Below, one piece after another: positions 49,273 to 57,878 of a DNA stretch of 64,000 bases. The DNA is taken from assembly GCA_918797485.1 (NCBI GenBank), contig CAKKNE010000005.1, forward strand, positions 1,178,001-1,242,000, read 5' to 3'. The DNA is from Pelagomonas calceolata (Eukaryota > Sar > Pelagophyceae > Pelagomonadales > Pelagomonadaceae). Made by a program: the position numbers and the translations under genes. Position 1 is the first letter of the stretch; each line of letters begins with the position of its first letter. The notes beneath the pieces are model-generated. The model had not been told where the DNA came from, made no database searches, and was given only the letters and a program-made list of their open reading frames with translations.

Positions 49273-51186
49273 ATGAGGACCATCTTCACCGGCGCCGCGC
49301 GCGCGGCGCTCGTCCTCGCGACGTGCCGCGCGTTTTACTTACCTGGCGTGGCCCCCAGAACGTTTAGATATGGCGACAAAGTAGAACTCAAGGTGAACAA
49401 GCTCACGAGTGTCCATACGCAGATCCCCTACGACTACTACTCCCTCAAGTTCTGTCGACCGCGGGGCGGGATTAAGCAAGCGACGGAGAACCTGGGCGAG
49501 TTCCTGAGCGGCGACCTCATCGAGAACTCGCCCTACCACTTGTTTATGGAGCAGGACCAGTTCTGCAAGGTGCTCTGTCAGGTGGACCTGACGAAGTCGG
49601 ACGTCGCCGCGTTAAAGACGATCATTCGCGAGGAGTATCACCACAACTGGATTATTGATAATCTCCCGGCGGCGTCGATTGTGGACTCGGAGCAGTACAT
49701 CATCACGGCCTACGCGGGCGGCTTTCCGGTCGGGTATCAAGATCATAAGGCGTCTTACCTGTTCAACCACGTGAACATCATCGTGGAGTACCACCCTTTA
49801 GATGATGGTTCTCGCGTAGTAGGCTTCTACGTCGAGCCCTTCACGGTGAAGCACAAGTTCGCCAACGACGCGAAGTGGGACGGGTCTGGTGAGGCTCCTC
49901 CACTCTCAACCTGTGACAAGAGCGGCCCGATGGTCTACGAAGCGATTGCCGCCAAACAAGATGTGCAAACCGGTCCCGTCATCTTCACGTACGACGTGCT
50001 GTGGCGCGCGTCGAACGTCAAGTGGGCGTCGCGGTGGGACATCTACCTGTCGATGGACAACGCGGTCCCGGATAAAGTGCACTGGTTCTCGATAGTAAAT
50101 TCTCTACTCATAGTGTTATTTTTGACGGTCATGGTGGCCATGATCATGGTGCGCAATTTACACAGGGACATCGTCCGGTATAATCGCGTGTTGAGTGATG
50201 AAGAGAAGGCCGAGGATCGCGAGGAGTCGGGCTGGAAGCTCGTGCACGCCGACGTTTTCAGACCGCCCGACAAGCTGCCCATGTTGTTCTGCGTCTGCGT
50301 CGGTACGGGGGTTCAAGTACTCTTATGTGCTGCTATCGCACTCATCTTCGCGGCGGCGGGCTTCCTCTCACCAGCTAATAGAGGTAGTCTGGCGACCGCA
50401 GTACTCGTCCTCTTCGTGATGATGGGCATCTTCGCCGGGTATGCCTCCGCCACTCTATACAAAACATTTAAAGGTAGGCTCTGGCAGAAGTGCACGCTGT
50501 GCACGGCGTTCGCGTTCCCGGGCATTTGTTTTGGCACGTTCCTGACCTTCGACTCGTTACTGTACTACTACGGCTCGACGGGGGCCGTGCCCGTCGCTTC
50601 ATTGGTATCACTCTTGGCATTATGGTTCGGAGTCTCAGTACCTTTAGTATTTGTCGGAGCCTACCTCGGATACAAGCGCGAGCCGCTGGCCTACCCCACA
50701 ATCACCAGCAACATCCCGCGGGAAGTGCCGACGCCCCAGCCCTGGTACCTGTCCGTGTGGTTCACGACCACCGTAGGGGGTATCCTACCCTTTGGGGCGT
50801 GCTTCGTGGAGTTGTTCTTTATTCTCTCGAGCATGTGGATGGACCAGTACTACTACGTGTTTGGCTTCACGGGGTTGGTCTTCATCATCCTCGTAGCGAC
50901 GTGCTGCGAGATCACGATCGTGCTGTGCTACTTCCAGCTGTGCTCGGAGAACCACCGCTGGTGGTGGCGGTCGTTCTTGACCTCTGGGAGCACGGCCTTC
51001 TACGTGTTTGCGTATAGCGTCGACTACTTCCGGAGGCTCGGCGCCGACGAGTGGTTCACGTACGTGCTCTACTTCGGCTACATGGGCCTGATATGCGTGG
51101 GGCTGTTCCTGTTGACGGGCACGTGCGGCTTCCTGGCCTGCCTCTGGTTCACGAAGAAGATCTACGCGAGCATCAAGGTCGACTAG
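49273..51186 (+). CDS. TM9SF (nonaspanin/EMP70) endomembrane protein
   Basis: 637 residues. Signal peptide (residues 1-20), then a lumenal domain beginning FYLPGVAPRTFRYGDKVELKVNKL, the family hallmark, with QIPYDYYSLKFCRP close behind. A nine-helix membrane region starts near residue 275 (NSLLIVLFLTVMVAMIMVR). The VHADVFRPP segment is also characteristic. The C-terminus IYASIKVD matches the KxD-type tail motif that binds COPI and retains these proteins in the Golgi. TM9SF proteins sort transmembrane cargo with Gly-rich helices and act in adhesion and nutrient responses (family knowledge). Full-length, single exon, no oddities. Confidence 0.95.
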   Translation: MRTIFTGAARAALVLATCRAFYLPGVAPRTFRYGDKVELKVNKLTSVHTQIPYDYYSLKFCRPRGGIKQATENLGEFLSGDLIENSPYHLFMEQDQFCKVLCQVDLTKSDVAALKTIIREEYHHNWIIDNLPAASIVDSEQYIITAYAGGFPVGYQDHKASYLFNHVNIIVEYHPLDDGSRVVGFYVEPFTVKHKFANDAKWDGSGEAPPLSTCDKSGPMVYEAIAAKQDVQTGPVIFTYDVLWRASNVKWASRWDIYLSMDNAVPDKVHWFSIVNSLLIVLFLTVMVAMIMVRNLHRDIVRYNRVLSDEEKAEDREESGWKLVHADVFRPPDKLPMLFCVCVGTGVQVLLCAAIALIFAAAGFLSPANRGSLATAVLVLFVMMGIFAGYASATLYKTFKGRLWQKCTLCTAFAFPGICFGTFLTFDSLLYYYGSTGAVPVASLVSLLALWFGVSVPLVFVGAYLGYKREPLAYPTITSNIPREVPTPQPWYLSVWFTTTVGGILPFGACFVELFFILSSMWMDQYYYVFGFTGLVFIILVATCCEITIVLCYFQLCSENHRWWWRSFLTSGSTAFYVFAYSVDYFRRLGADEWFTYVLYFGYMGLICVGLFLLTGTCGFLACLWFTKKIYASIKVD

Positions 51187-51441
51187 GCGGTGTCGGCCTT
51201 ATCCCTCTCCCCCCGTTTAAACATCGGTTTGATTATATCTGTTCTCTCCAGGGGAAAACCCGTTTTGGCACTCGAGTCGAGTGTGCGGCTGCGTAGTCCG
51301 CACGCGCATTCGTGGCCTTTCGCGTGTCTGAATTAAGGCGAAGTGAGCCTGCGAGCGCTCGTGCACGATAAGCCTCGAGAGAGCTAGGCCTCTAGCGGCG
51401 CGAAGCCAGTAGACGGCCCCGCGCTGACTAGTACTCTGCAG

Positions 51442-51975
51442 GAACCGCTCAAAAAGTCAGTCAAGGAGTTGGACACGCTGCTGGGGTCCGGCTGGCAGGA
51501 AAAGTGTGGTCTCGTCAAGGAGGTTTCGAGCAAAGGTGAGACGGAGTGGGTCCTCGAAAAGCACGCGGCCGAGTTTAAAGATAAGGGCGCCGACTTTATC
51601 AAGACGACGTACGGTGTGAAAGAAGACGATCCGGTGCGAACAACTGCGAAGAAGGACGCGGTCGCGAACGCCGAGAGGGAACTTGAGGCCATAGAAGCTG
51701 ACGTTCGAGCCGACACGACAAACTTTGAGTCGACGTATAACAATTTAGGCGGCACGTCGCGGGCCGACTTGCAACAGCCCGACCCGTCGCCCAAGGTCAA
51801 GCAACAGCCGGACAGCCTGCATGGCAACCGCGCGGCTACCACGACGCAGCCCAGCTCTCAAGAACAAAGCGCCGACGTGAAGGAGGCGTTGATGAACGCG
51901 CAGGAGCTACTAGCAAAGGCCAACGGCGGCAATAGCGGCACGTGTAGCGGCTCGTGCAACTGCGTCATAGCCTGA
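51442..51975 (+). CDS. Prenylated (CaaX, CVIA) acidic protein, 5' exon missing
   Basis: The frame is open from 51388 to the TGA at 51973, but no ATG in any frame occurs on this strand between the TM9SF stop (51186) and 51460, and no in-frame ATG suits as a start. CTGACTAGTACTCTGCAG ending at 51441 looks like a branch point plus 3' splice site, so I start the exon at 51442 (EPLKKSVKELDTLLGSGW). The protein has a globular N-terminal 70 residues, a charged helix, a Gln/Ser/Pro linker and a C-terminal GSCNCVIA. CVIA is a CaaX box for farnesylation, with an upstream Cys for palmitoylation, so membrane attachment is likely. Family unknown. Confidence 0.55.
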   Translation, partial: EPLKKSVKELDTLLGSGWQEKCGLVKEVSSKGETEWVLEKHAAEFKDKGADFIKTTYGVKEDDPVRTTAKKDAVANAERELEAIEADVRADTTNFESTYNNLGGTSRADLQQPDPSPKVKQQPDSLHGNRAATTTQPSSQEQSADVKEALMNAQELLAKANGGNSGTCSGSCNCVIA

Positions 51976-52052
51976 ACATAACACCTGCCTGCGCGGCGAC
52001 GCCTCCCCGCGGGCCCCCCCACGAGTAAACACGACTAGCAAACTTACGCAGA

Positions 52053-52769
52053 CTAGTCGAACACCCGGAAGTGCAGGAACTTGAACGTGATGTACGCCGC
52101 CGTCGTCAGCGACAGGTACTGCGACGTGAACACGTCGAGCGCGTCGACGAATTGTCTAGCGAGCCCGATGGCCTCGCCCGCCGTCTTCGACACGGTAAAG
52201 GCGACGACGGCGGGCTTCGGCGACGCGTCGTCTTCGTCGCTCAATTGCTCAATAGCTTTCGTAGAAACGAACCGCGACGGCATGCCCAAAAAAAAGTCGA
52301 ACCACGTCACGACGACCTGTAAAATCTTCGTCGAGCCGACTAAAATAAAATTCAGGACCAACGCGAAGATCGTGCCCGCTAAAAAAGTTTCCACCGTTTC
52401 GTGAAAAGGTAGGACCCAGGACAGGCCATTCTTCTGAACGAAGGGCAACACGGCCTCGCCGAAGAAGGACTCGACGACGCACAGTTCTAATCTCACACGC
52501 AACAGACCGCCCGCGATCAAGGGAGCGTACTCCTCGAAGACTTTCGGTCCGACGATGATCGCGAGCGACTGCTGCGCGCCGCGGTAGATGGCGTCGCTCG
52601 CGGTACACACGGGCGCGAACTTCGACGGGTCGAAGGCGGCGACCGTCGCCGGGTCGAAAGCATGTAAAGCGGTTGGTCGGTGGAAGGCGGGCTGCTTGTG
52701 TAGCAGTGGTCGCCTCCGGGGCGTGACCAGCGCGGTGGCGCTGCAGGCGAGGTAGGCCAGTCGTCGCAT
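52053..52769 (-). CDS. Plastid-targeted membrane protein of unknown function
   Basis: 238 residues from the ATG at 52769, because MRRLAYLACSATALVTPRRR is a signal peptide plus Arg-rich transit region; a 36-codon upstream extension spoils it. The mature part has an amphipathic FDPATVAAFDPSKFAPVCTASDAIYRGAQQ segment, then hydrophobic stretches (PLIAGGLLRVRLELCVVESFFG; TFLAGTIFALVLNFILVGSTKILQVVVTWFDFFLG) typical of two to three membrane helices, an acidic stromal or lumenal loop (SDEDDASPKP) and a Tyr/Phe-rich end. It may be an inner-envelope or thylakoid protein. I do not recognise the family. Confidence 0.6.
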   Translation of the reverse strand: MRRLAYLACSATALVTPRRRPLLHKQPAFHRPTALHAFDPATVAAFDPSKFAPVCTASDAIYRGAQQSLAIIVGPKVFEEYAPLIAGGLLRVRLELCVVESFFGEAVLPFVQKNGLSWVLPFHETVETFLAGTIFALVLNFILVGSTKILQVVVTWFDFFLGMPSRFVSTKAIEQLSDEDDASPKPAVVAFTVSKTAGEAIGLARQFVDALDVFTSQYLSLTTAAYITFKFLHFRVFD

Positions 52770-52858
52770 CGTTGCAAGCGGTATTTCTGAGCTTGCTGGA
52801 GGATCGTTAAGGTGGCTATGGCTGCCTTTTCGACACCAGCTCTGTCTCGATCCCGAGG

Positions 52859-52884
52859 CTAGCGGGCCTGTAAACACACTAGCA
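52859..52884 (+). promoter_or_regulatory. CTAGC-type recurrent motif, copy 5
   Basis: CTAGCGGGCCTGTAAACACA then CTAGCA, 90 bp upstream of the plastid protein start at 52769. Confidence 0.5.
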
Positions 52885-52958
52885 TCGGTTTTGGGTTACC
52901 GTTCCTAGGTACCCGTCGTCGCGTAGGCGCTCGGCGGGGAGGCCGTGCGTCGCGCGCC

Positions 52959-52983
52959 GAGCGGTGCGACGAGACACTAGCAC
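52959..52983 (+). promoter_or_regulatory. CTAGC-type recurrent motif, copy 6 (partial)
   Basis: GAGCGGTGCGACGAGACACT then AGCAC, about 200 bp upstream of the ATG at 53181. Confidence 0.35.
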
Positions 52984-53180
52984 AGCGGCCTCTCTTTGGC
53001 ACAGCGCTTTGTTCGTCAGACGAGCGTCTCGCGCACAAATCCTGCACGCCGGGCTGCGCGACGACGCAGGCACGCTCGTCGCCGCACCTGGCTCCACTCT
53101 CGTCGGCTGCGCGACGCCGCGGCGCGCAACTGGGCAGCCAAACCAGCTGGGCAGCCTCGGAGAGCGTCGCAACGCGAACG

Positions 53181-53588
53181 ATGTCCATCAAGTCGCCGAG
53201 CAACGACGACTGGATCCGCTACGTCCCCGAGATCCATCCCTCGGGATTGCGGCAGTTCGGCGGCCCGAACAATACTGGCGACGCGTGGCGCCACGGCGCC
53301 TACAAGGGCGAGACCTCGGCCTCGAATCCGCTGCGGCGGCACGTCGCGACGGCGACGAACGTGTCGACGCGGCGCGACGCGAATTTGGACCGGGCCTGGA
53401 AGGGCTGCGGCAAGAGCAAGCGCGACGATGCGATCGCGAACGGCTTCGACGTGGGACCGCCTACGGAGCAGCCGGTCGTCGAGGGCTTCGGGGGCACGAA
53501 CTGGGGCGCGCACGGCCGGGCGATGAGCCCGTCGGTCGGCGAGCGGCCGCGGTTGGAAGGAGAGACGCACCGGATCCCTAAGCTTTGA
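53181..53588 (+). CDS. Small hypothetical protein (135 aa)
   Basis: ATG at 53181 in a GC-rich context, TGA at 53586. Begins MSIKSPSNDDWIRYVPEIHP; rich in Gly, Asn, Arg and Pro, with phrases such as GAYKGETSASNPLRRHVATA and GFGGTNWGAHGRAMSP. No signal peptide, no membrane segment and few hydrophobic clusters. The composition (short Tyr/Trp/Gly/Arg phrases) recalls microtubule-inner or other ciliary structural proteins, but that is only a resemblance. Coding is supported by the consistent amino-acid make-up and the motif upstream. Confidence 0.55.
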   Translation: MSIKSPSNDDWIRYVPEIHPSGLRQFGGPNNTGDAWRHGAYKGETSASNPLRRHVATATNVSTRRDANLDRAWKGCGKSKRDDAIANGFDVGPPTEQPVVEGFGGTNWGAHGRAMSPSVGERPRLEGETHRIPKL

Positions 53589-54021
53589 AGTCTAGTTCTC
53601 GGTCCCTGCCTCTCCGTCTTGTGGCCGACGCGTCGGCGGCGCGCGAGGGCTCTCGCTTTTTTAGTGGGCGGAGTCCCTGGCCCAGGTGGGGGGAGACACC
53701 GCGCGTCGCCGATTCATCGGCGGCGGGCGCGTGCCGCGTCTTTCATAACAGCGTACCTCTTTCTAAGCTCCGCGTTCAATGATGTACCGTATTAGTATTG
53801 TTAAGGTGCCGGGACTAAGTGGGCATCCGCGTTTAGCAGCTAGCGGCGGTAAGACACTAGCAAGCAAAGCCGAGCCGCGGCCGGAGCGGCCTCTAAAAGG
53901 CGTCCCGCTGCAAAGCGTACGACTAGAACTTCTTAGGGTTCACTCCTCCAACACCAGCAGTCGCCTCTGAGCAGCGCTTTTGGCTGCCTTGACGCAAAAG
54001 CACCGGAGAGCCTCCTAGAGC
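53589..54021. promoter_or_regulatory. Intergenic region upstream of the zinc-finger gene
   Basis: 433 bp. It holds the best copy of the CTAGC motif (53840-53864), about 160 bp before the ATG at 54022. ORFs here are short and composition-driven. Confidence 0.4.
53840..53864 (+). promoter_or_regulatory. CTAGC-type recurrent motif, copy 7
   Basis: CTAGCGGCGGTAAGACACTA then GCAAG, 157 bp upstream of the zinc-finger ATG. Confidence 0.5.
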
Positions 54022-54852
54022 ATGGAAGCGCCAGGCGACGACGCCCGCGGCGCGCGCATGCGGCGCACGCTGACGCGCGAACTCCCGAGCGCGAAAGCCA
54101 TAAGAGCCATGCTCGGCGCGGCGCCCGTGCAGTCGGACAAGCCACCCGCATTAGAACGCCGAGCCGCCGATAGAGACAGCATGCCCCACGAGTACGCGCG
54201 AGTGGTGGCCCTGTCTCGGGTCAAGGGCGGCCGCGTCGCTCATGTCTCGCAAGTAGTTGGTGACTTGGTACTGAGAGTCCCGAACGTCACGAACGAATCC
54301 GCGTTCGCTTTGGAGGTCATCGTCACGGGCCGGAGGTATCGCCTGGACGTCCTGAAGAGCGACTTGGAGTCGGTGCACACGAAGGAGGAGATCACGGAAC
54401 TTTCTAGGGATGCCGAGTCGGAATTGGAGTGCTCGGGGTGCGGACGGCGCTTCGGCTCCGAGATGCACTGGCTCGCGCACCAATCGGCTCCATGCTGCAC
54501 GAAGAAAAGGGGCGAGCCGGCGAAGAAGAAGCGGCGGTCGCGGAAGAAGGTGACGACGGCTCGCATCGCGTTTCGGGACGACGCTGATATATCTTGGCGC
54601 GTCGAGACGGCCGCTTCTCTGGTGCCACTACTTCGTACAGATGCCTTCTGGGGCGCGCCGGCGGACTGGGCGCCCTGCGCGCCGGCCGCGGACCCGCTCA
54701 AGGGCGAGACGTCTAGGGCTCGGGTCTTGACGCTGCGGCCGCGGAGCGGCGTGAACTTGGTTGAAGTGCTCGGGCCGCTGCGGCACCTGGTGACGCCCGC
54801 GCCGGTCGCGGAGGTTGAGAACGGCGCGGCGGCGGAAGGGGAGGGTGTATAG
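54022..54852 (+). CDS. C2H2 zinc-finger protein, probably nuclear
   Basis: 276 residues. A single C2H2 finger (LECSGCGRRFGSEMHWLAH: C-x2-C-x8-H-x3-H) is followed at once by a basic cluster KKRGEPAKKKRRSRKK that is a strong bipartite nuclear signal. The N-terminal half contains a compact region (YARVVALSRVKGGRVAHVSQ then LVLRVPNVTNESAFALEVIV) with alternating beta strands of unknown fold. The C-terminal part is Ala/Pro/Trp-rich. The protein may bind DNA or RNA in the nucleus. No relatives recognised; single exon. Confidence 0.65.
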   Translation: MEAPGDDARGARMRRTLTRELPSAKAIRAMLGAAPVQSDKPPALERRAADRDSMPHEYARVVALSRVKGGRVAHVSQVVGDLVLRVPNVTNESAFALEVIVTGRRYRLDVLKSDLESVHTKEEITELSRDAESELECSGCGRRFGSEMHWLAHQSAPCCTKKRGEPAKKKRRSRKKVTTARIAFRDDADISWRVETAASLVPLLRTDAFWGAPADWAPCAPAADPLKGETSRARVLTLRPRSGVNLVEVLGPLRHLVTPAPVAEVENGAAAEGEGV

Positions 54853-54869
54853 GTTTTCTTATCCATTCA

Positions 54870-55217
54870 CTAGTAGTAGTGTCCCCTCGGGTTTTCTCTT
54901 ACCGTAGCAAGGTATTCCTCGCGCCGCGTCGCGTGCTGCTGCTTCGCCGCGCGGTACTCGTCGAGGTCGTCGAACTCGCGGCCGGGGAAGAGTTGGCTGG
55001 ACCACTTGCCGTTTTGTTTCTGGTGGGCTCCCTCAACACGTTTCTTCAGCGGCGTGCCGCCGGCCTTCCCTTTCGTAGGCCGCTTGCGCTTTTCCGGCGG
55101 CGGCGCGCGCGCAGGTCGTACCTCGAAAGAACCGCGCAACCGCGCCGCCAATGGATTGGTGATGAGGACATCAAGATCCCAGTCTGAGACACCAGGGCTT
55201 CGAGGCAGATCGAGCAT
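54870..55217 (-). CDS. Small hypothetical basic protein
   Basis: 115 residues if started at the ATG at 55217 (MLDLPRSPGVSDWDLDVLIT). A longer open frame reaches an ATG at 55442, but it runs through a CT-dinucleotide microsatellite (55320-55340) and gives an Arg/Glu stretch, so I prefer the short form. A basic middle (PPEKRKRPTKGKAGGTPLKK) leads to HQKQNGKWSSQLFPGREFDD, faintly like an AP2-type GKW..I...G..LG.FD pattern, and a C-terminal helix. It overlaps or abuts the menorin-like gene depending on the start. Function unknown. Confidence 0.45.
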   Translation of the reverse strand: MLDLPRSPGVSDWDLDVLITNPLAARLRGSFEVRPARAPPPEKRKRPTKGKAGGTPLKKRVEGAHQKQNGKWSSQLFPGREFDDLDEYRAAKQQHATRREEYLATVRENPRGHYY

Positions 55218-55319
55218 TCCTCCATGCTGGCGGCGCGAGGACACCGGAGGTATTTCAGACGTTGTCCGAGGCTCTAATCTTATCACCAGACGAACCCGCG
55301 GAGGGCACGGCGAGGCGCA

Positions 55320-55340
55320 ACACACTCTCTCTCTCTCTCT
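55320..55340. repeat. CT-dinucleotide microsatellite
   Basis: Uninterrupted run of about ten CT units just upstream of the small minus-strand gene. It probably belongs to its 5' UTR or promoter. Confidence 0.7.
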
Positions 55341-55429
55341 TGCGCTGGAAAACCCGTTTTGTCGGCCGCATGCGCCGCCGTCCGCGACAACAAGTCCTAC
55401 AGAGAGCGAGCAAGTAGCCAAAACTAGGA

Positions 55430-56497
55430 TTACCGGCAGCACGTCGGCCGCCGCCGCGCGCGGTCGTAGAAGTCGTCGTCCGCGTCCGCGTCAGGCGTAG
55501 AAGTCGTAGAAGTCGTCCGCTTTACCAAATCGCCGGCGCGGCGCCAGGCGCGGTAGATTGACAAAGCAACCTCCTGCGCCATAGCGTCGCCGGCCGTCGT
55601 AGAAGAAACGTCGAGCGCCAAGCGATCCGCCGGGAAGACGCGCCGCGCCCTTTCCACGAGCTGCTCCGAAACGGGCGGCTCGCCGACGCCCGTCCACAGC
55701 AATAACTCTCCCCTACATTCGTCCAGCAACCGTCGCAACGGCTCTGAGTTACGCAGCGCCATTCGTAGGTTCGCCGAGATAGCTAGACGCGGATCACCTA
55801 AAAGCTTGTGCCGCTGCAAGAGTGAACGTAACGCCGCGACGTGGTCCACGGAATAGCTGTGGCCCAAGCCGACGTCCACGGTCCAGCCCAGCGACAGGGA
55901 AGAGAACGCCCGATGTCTCATACAACTTTGCACGAACGCATCCGCATCAAAATTACAGGAAGAGGAACCGGGGCCGATTAAGACGTCGGCGTTGAGCCAG
56001 ACGTGCTGGCCTCTAGCTTGCAACGCGCGGGCGTAGTATTTCTCGAGTCCCCAAACGACAGGCTGAACAACATCTTGACTCTTGAAGTCCAGTTTTATAT
56101 GTTTTCTTTGTGGAGACGTCGTGACGGCGTCCATGAAGGCGTCGAAGGGTAGATCCGATTCAGTTTGAGGGGGATGGGCATGAACTACTGCGGATTGGGT
56201 CGTGCTCCAGATCAAGTCCGTCTCGATGGCCGTTATGCTATCGTCCTGCAATGCCGCCTCTAATTCACTCTTGGAGCAGACGGAGTGGGCCCAGCGCTGG
56301 CGGCTCGAGACCAGTCTCGTTGGTTTTGGTGAGACGGAGCTGCTACGCGGCGACCGCGTGTCGAGGCCGACGACGCGCGCCGCCATCGGCGACATGTTGC
56401 GCGGTGCTTGCGGCTTCTTCTGGGACCAGTCGCGCTGGTGGCGTGCGGCGGTGGCCTTTGCCAGTGGTGAGCGGGAGGGGGCGGCGTCCGGCTGCAT
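55430..56497 (-). CDS. Menorin/FAM151 (DUF2181)-like protein
   Basis: 355 residues from the ATG at 56497. After a basic N-terminal region of about 65 residues comes the family core: RWAHSVCSKSELEAALQ, then ITAIETDLIW, a VVHAHPPQTESDLPFDAFM stretch (the conserved H-PP-T-SDL motif), and HIKLDFKSQDVVQPVV. This is the TIM-barrel/phospholipase-like signature of FAM151/menorin. In animals these act in dendrite patterning and neuromuscular function; the enzymatic activity is unknown. A GELLLWTGVGEPPVS segment near the end also fits. The C-terminal tail (Thr/Ser/Asp repeats) overlaps a repetitive GAAGTCGT DNA tract at about 55463-55520. Confidence 0.75.
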   Translation of the reverse strand: MQPDAAPSRSPLAKATAARHQRDWSQKKPQAPRNMSPMAARVVGLDTRSPRSSSVSPKPTRLVSSRQRWAHSVCSKSELEAALQDDSITAIETDLIWSTTQSAVVHAHPPQTESDLPFDAFMDAVTTSPQRKHIKLDFKSQDVVQPVVWGLEKYYARALQARGQHVWLNADVLIGPGSSSCNFDADAFVQSCMRHRAFSSLSLGWTVDVGLGHSYSVDHVAALRSLLQRHKLLGDPRLAISANLRMALRNSEPLRRLLDECRGELLLWTGVGEPPVSEQLVERARRVFPADRLALDVSSTTAGDAMAQEVALSIYRAWRRAGDLVKRTTSTTSTPDADADDDFYDRARRRPTCCR

Positions 56498-56855
56498 GGT
56501 TTCTTTTTAATTGTTATCACTGCTAATATCAGTGCTGGCGGCGTCCGAGCCGTCGCGCTGCGATGAATTACAGTCGTTGTGAATGAAATCAAGGTGTGTA
56601 TTATATGTAGAAGCTCCAGCTACACAATACCGCGAGGCATTCCGCGCCGGCGCGCAAGGCTTGCTAGTGTGTTACTACCGCTAGTTCGATCAAGAGCGCC
56701 GATCACATAAATAATAAATGCTGCGCTAGCCTACGTGTGTTTTTGTACTGCGCCAGCCACAACACATCGCTGCGTGCCCAAAATTGCGCTCGCGAAACCT
56801 GGATCTACCAGCTCTGCGCTCCCGACCTGATCCATCAGCTCTGCTCAGCTGCAGC
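56498..56855. promoter_or_regulatory. Divergent intergenic region with inverted CTAGC motif
   Basis: 358 bp between the menorin-like and ankyrin genes. The motif occurs at 56661-56684 in minus orientation. The region is AT-richer than its neighbours (AATAATAAATG near 56710). Confidence 0.4.
56661..56684 (-). promoter_or_regulatory. CTAGC-type recurrent motif, copy 8
   Basis: Reads CTAGCGGTAGTAACACACTA then GCAA on the minus strand, between the menorin-like and ankyrin genes. Confidence 0.5.
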
Positions 56856-57782
56856 ATGGTTTTACCTATTCTTGCCAGCGCTCACGCGCGCGACGGCAAC
56901 GTAGCCGGCGTGCAGCGCTACCTCGTCGGCGACCCGGTGAGCTATCCCGGGCAGGGCCCGGGCGACATACATGATGTCAACGGCGACGGCTGGGGCCTGT
57001 TGCGCCTCGCGGCCACCTGCGTTAATGAGACACGTGGTGTCCGACTCATGCGATTCCTGCTGAGCCGCGGCGTTGACGTGGACCAGTGCGCACGCCCGGG
57101 TACCGCGACGGCGCTCCATAACGCTTGCCTCGGTCATCGGAGCACGGCCGTCGAGTTATTAGTCAGCCACGGGGCCAACGTGCATAACAACATCTGGGCG
57201 CCGCCGGCTTTCATGGCAGCTGGGGCGCTCGATTCTGATTTACATGAGAGCCCCCCCGCGGAAGCACTCTGGCAGAGGTACAAGTGCGTGCTGCACCTTG
57301 TACGCGCGGGTGCAAGGCTCGACGGCACCGTTATAAATTTCGATGCGCAGGGCCCCGAGCCTCGAGACGTGCAGATGAGCCTCGAGCAGGTCTTCGAAAA
57401 GTTGATGGGCGAACGCGAGGACTCTGAGGAGCTCCGGTACCTCGAGCTCTCGCACGAGCTGGTGAGGGCCGTCCGCGCCGCCGGCGGCACGTGGCGCCAG
57501 TACGTGCGCCAGTACGTACTGGCGACGCCGAAGGAGCTGCTGCGGCTCCGGTCGCAAGTGGCGCGGGGCAAGGCGCGGGCCAAAGTGCGCGCGCGGGCGA
57601 AGACGCCGCGCGAACTCCAATGGCTCATGTCCCCCAATTTGCCGAACGAGCTCTGCTGGCGCGTGCTGGAGTACTGGAACCCGCGGTCGGGCGAGGCGCA
57701 CTTCGAGGGGCTCCTTCGGGGCAATCCCGACGCGCAGCGCGAGGTCGCGGTGGCCGCCGGCCCGGCCCCTGCGTTGCCGTAG
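56856..57782 (+). CDS. Ankyrin-repeat protein
   Basis: 308 residues from the ATG at 56856 (MVLPILASAHARDGNVAGVQ); the longer upstream frame lacks an ATG. Ankyrin units are visible: ARDGNVAGVQRYL, then GWGLLRLAATCVNETRGVRLMRFLLSRGVDVDQ, then TALHNACLGHRSTAVELLVSHGANVHN, then YKCVLHLVRAGARLDG. After them comes a helical part and a basic cluster RGKARAKVRARAK, followed by LPNELCWRVLEYW, which resembles an F-box-like or SOCS-box-like terminal helix. Ankyrin proteins mediate protein binding; the partner here is unknown. Confidence 0.7.
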   Translation: MVLPILASAHARDGNVAGVQRYLVGDPVSYPGQGPGDIHDVNGDGWGLLRLAATCVNETRGVRLMRFLLSRGVDVDQCARPGTATALHNACLGHRSTAVELLVSHGANVHNNIWAPPAFMAAGALDSDLHESPPAEALWQRYKCVLHLVRAGARLDGTVINFDAQGPEPRDVQMSLEQVFEKLMGEREDSEELRYLELSHELVRAVRAAGGTWRQYVRQYVLATPKELLRLRSQVARGKARAKVRARAKTPRELQWLMSPNLPNELCWRVLEYWNPRSGEAHFEGLLRGNPDAQREVAVAAGPAPALP

Positions 57783-57878
57783 GCCTCAAGGAACCGCCGC
57801 TGTGTAAGAAACCTGTAAGACGACGACGACGAGATATGGAAACAGTTTTTTATAATAAGGGAGGGACCGCACGCCTAT

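Larger units (their letters stand above)
52770..53180. promoter_or_regulatory. Divergent intergenic region with two CTAGC motifs
   Basis: 411 bp between the plastid protein gene and the small gene at 53181. The recurrent motif appears at 52859-52884 and again, weaker, at 52959-52983, so each gene has one. Confidence 0.4.

Noticed and set aside
54870-55442. Long version of the small basic protein with a signal peptide
   Set aside because: The extension translates a CT microsatellite and overlaps the menorin-like gene; the short start is more credible.
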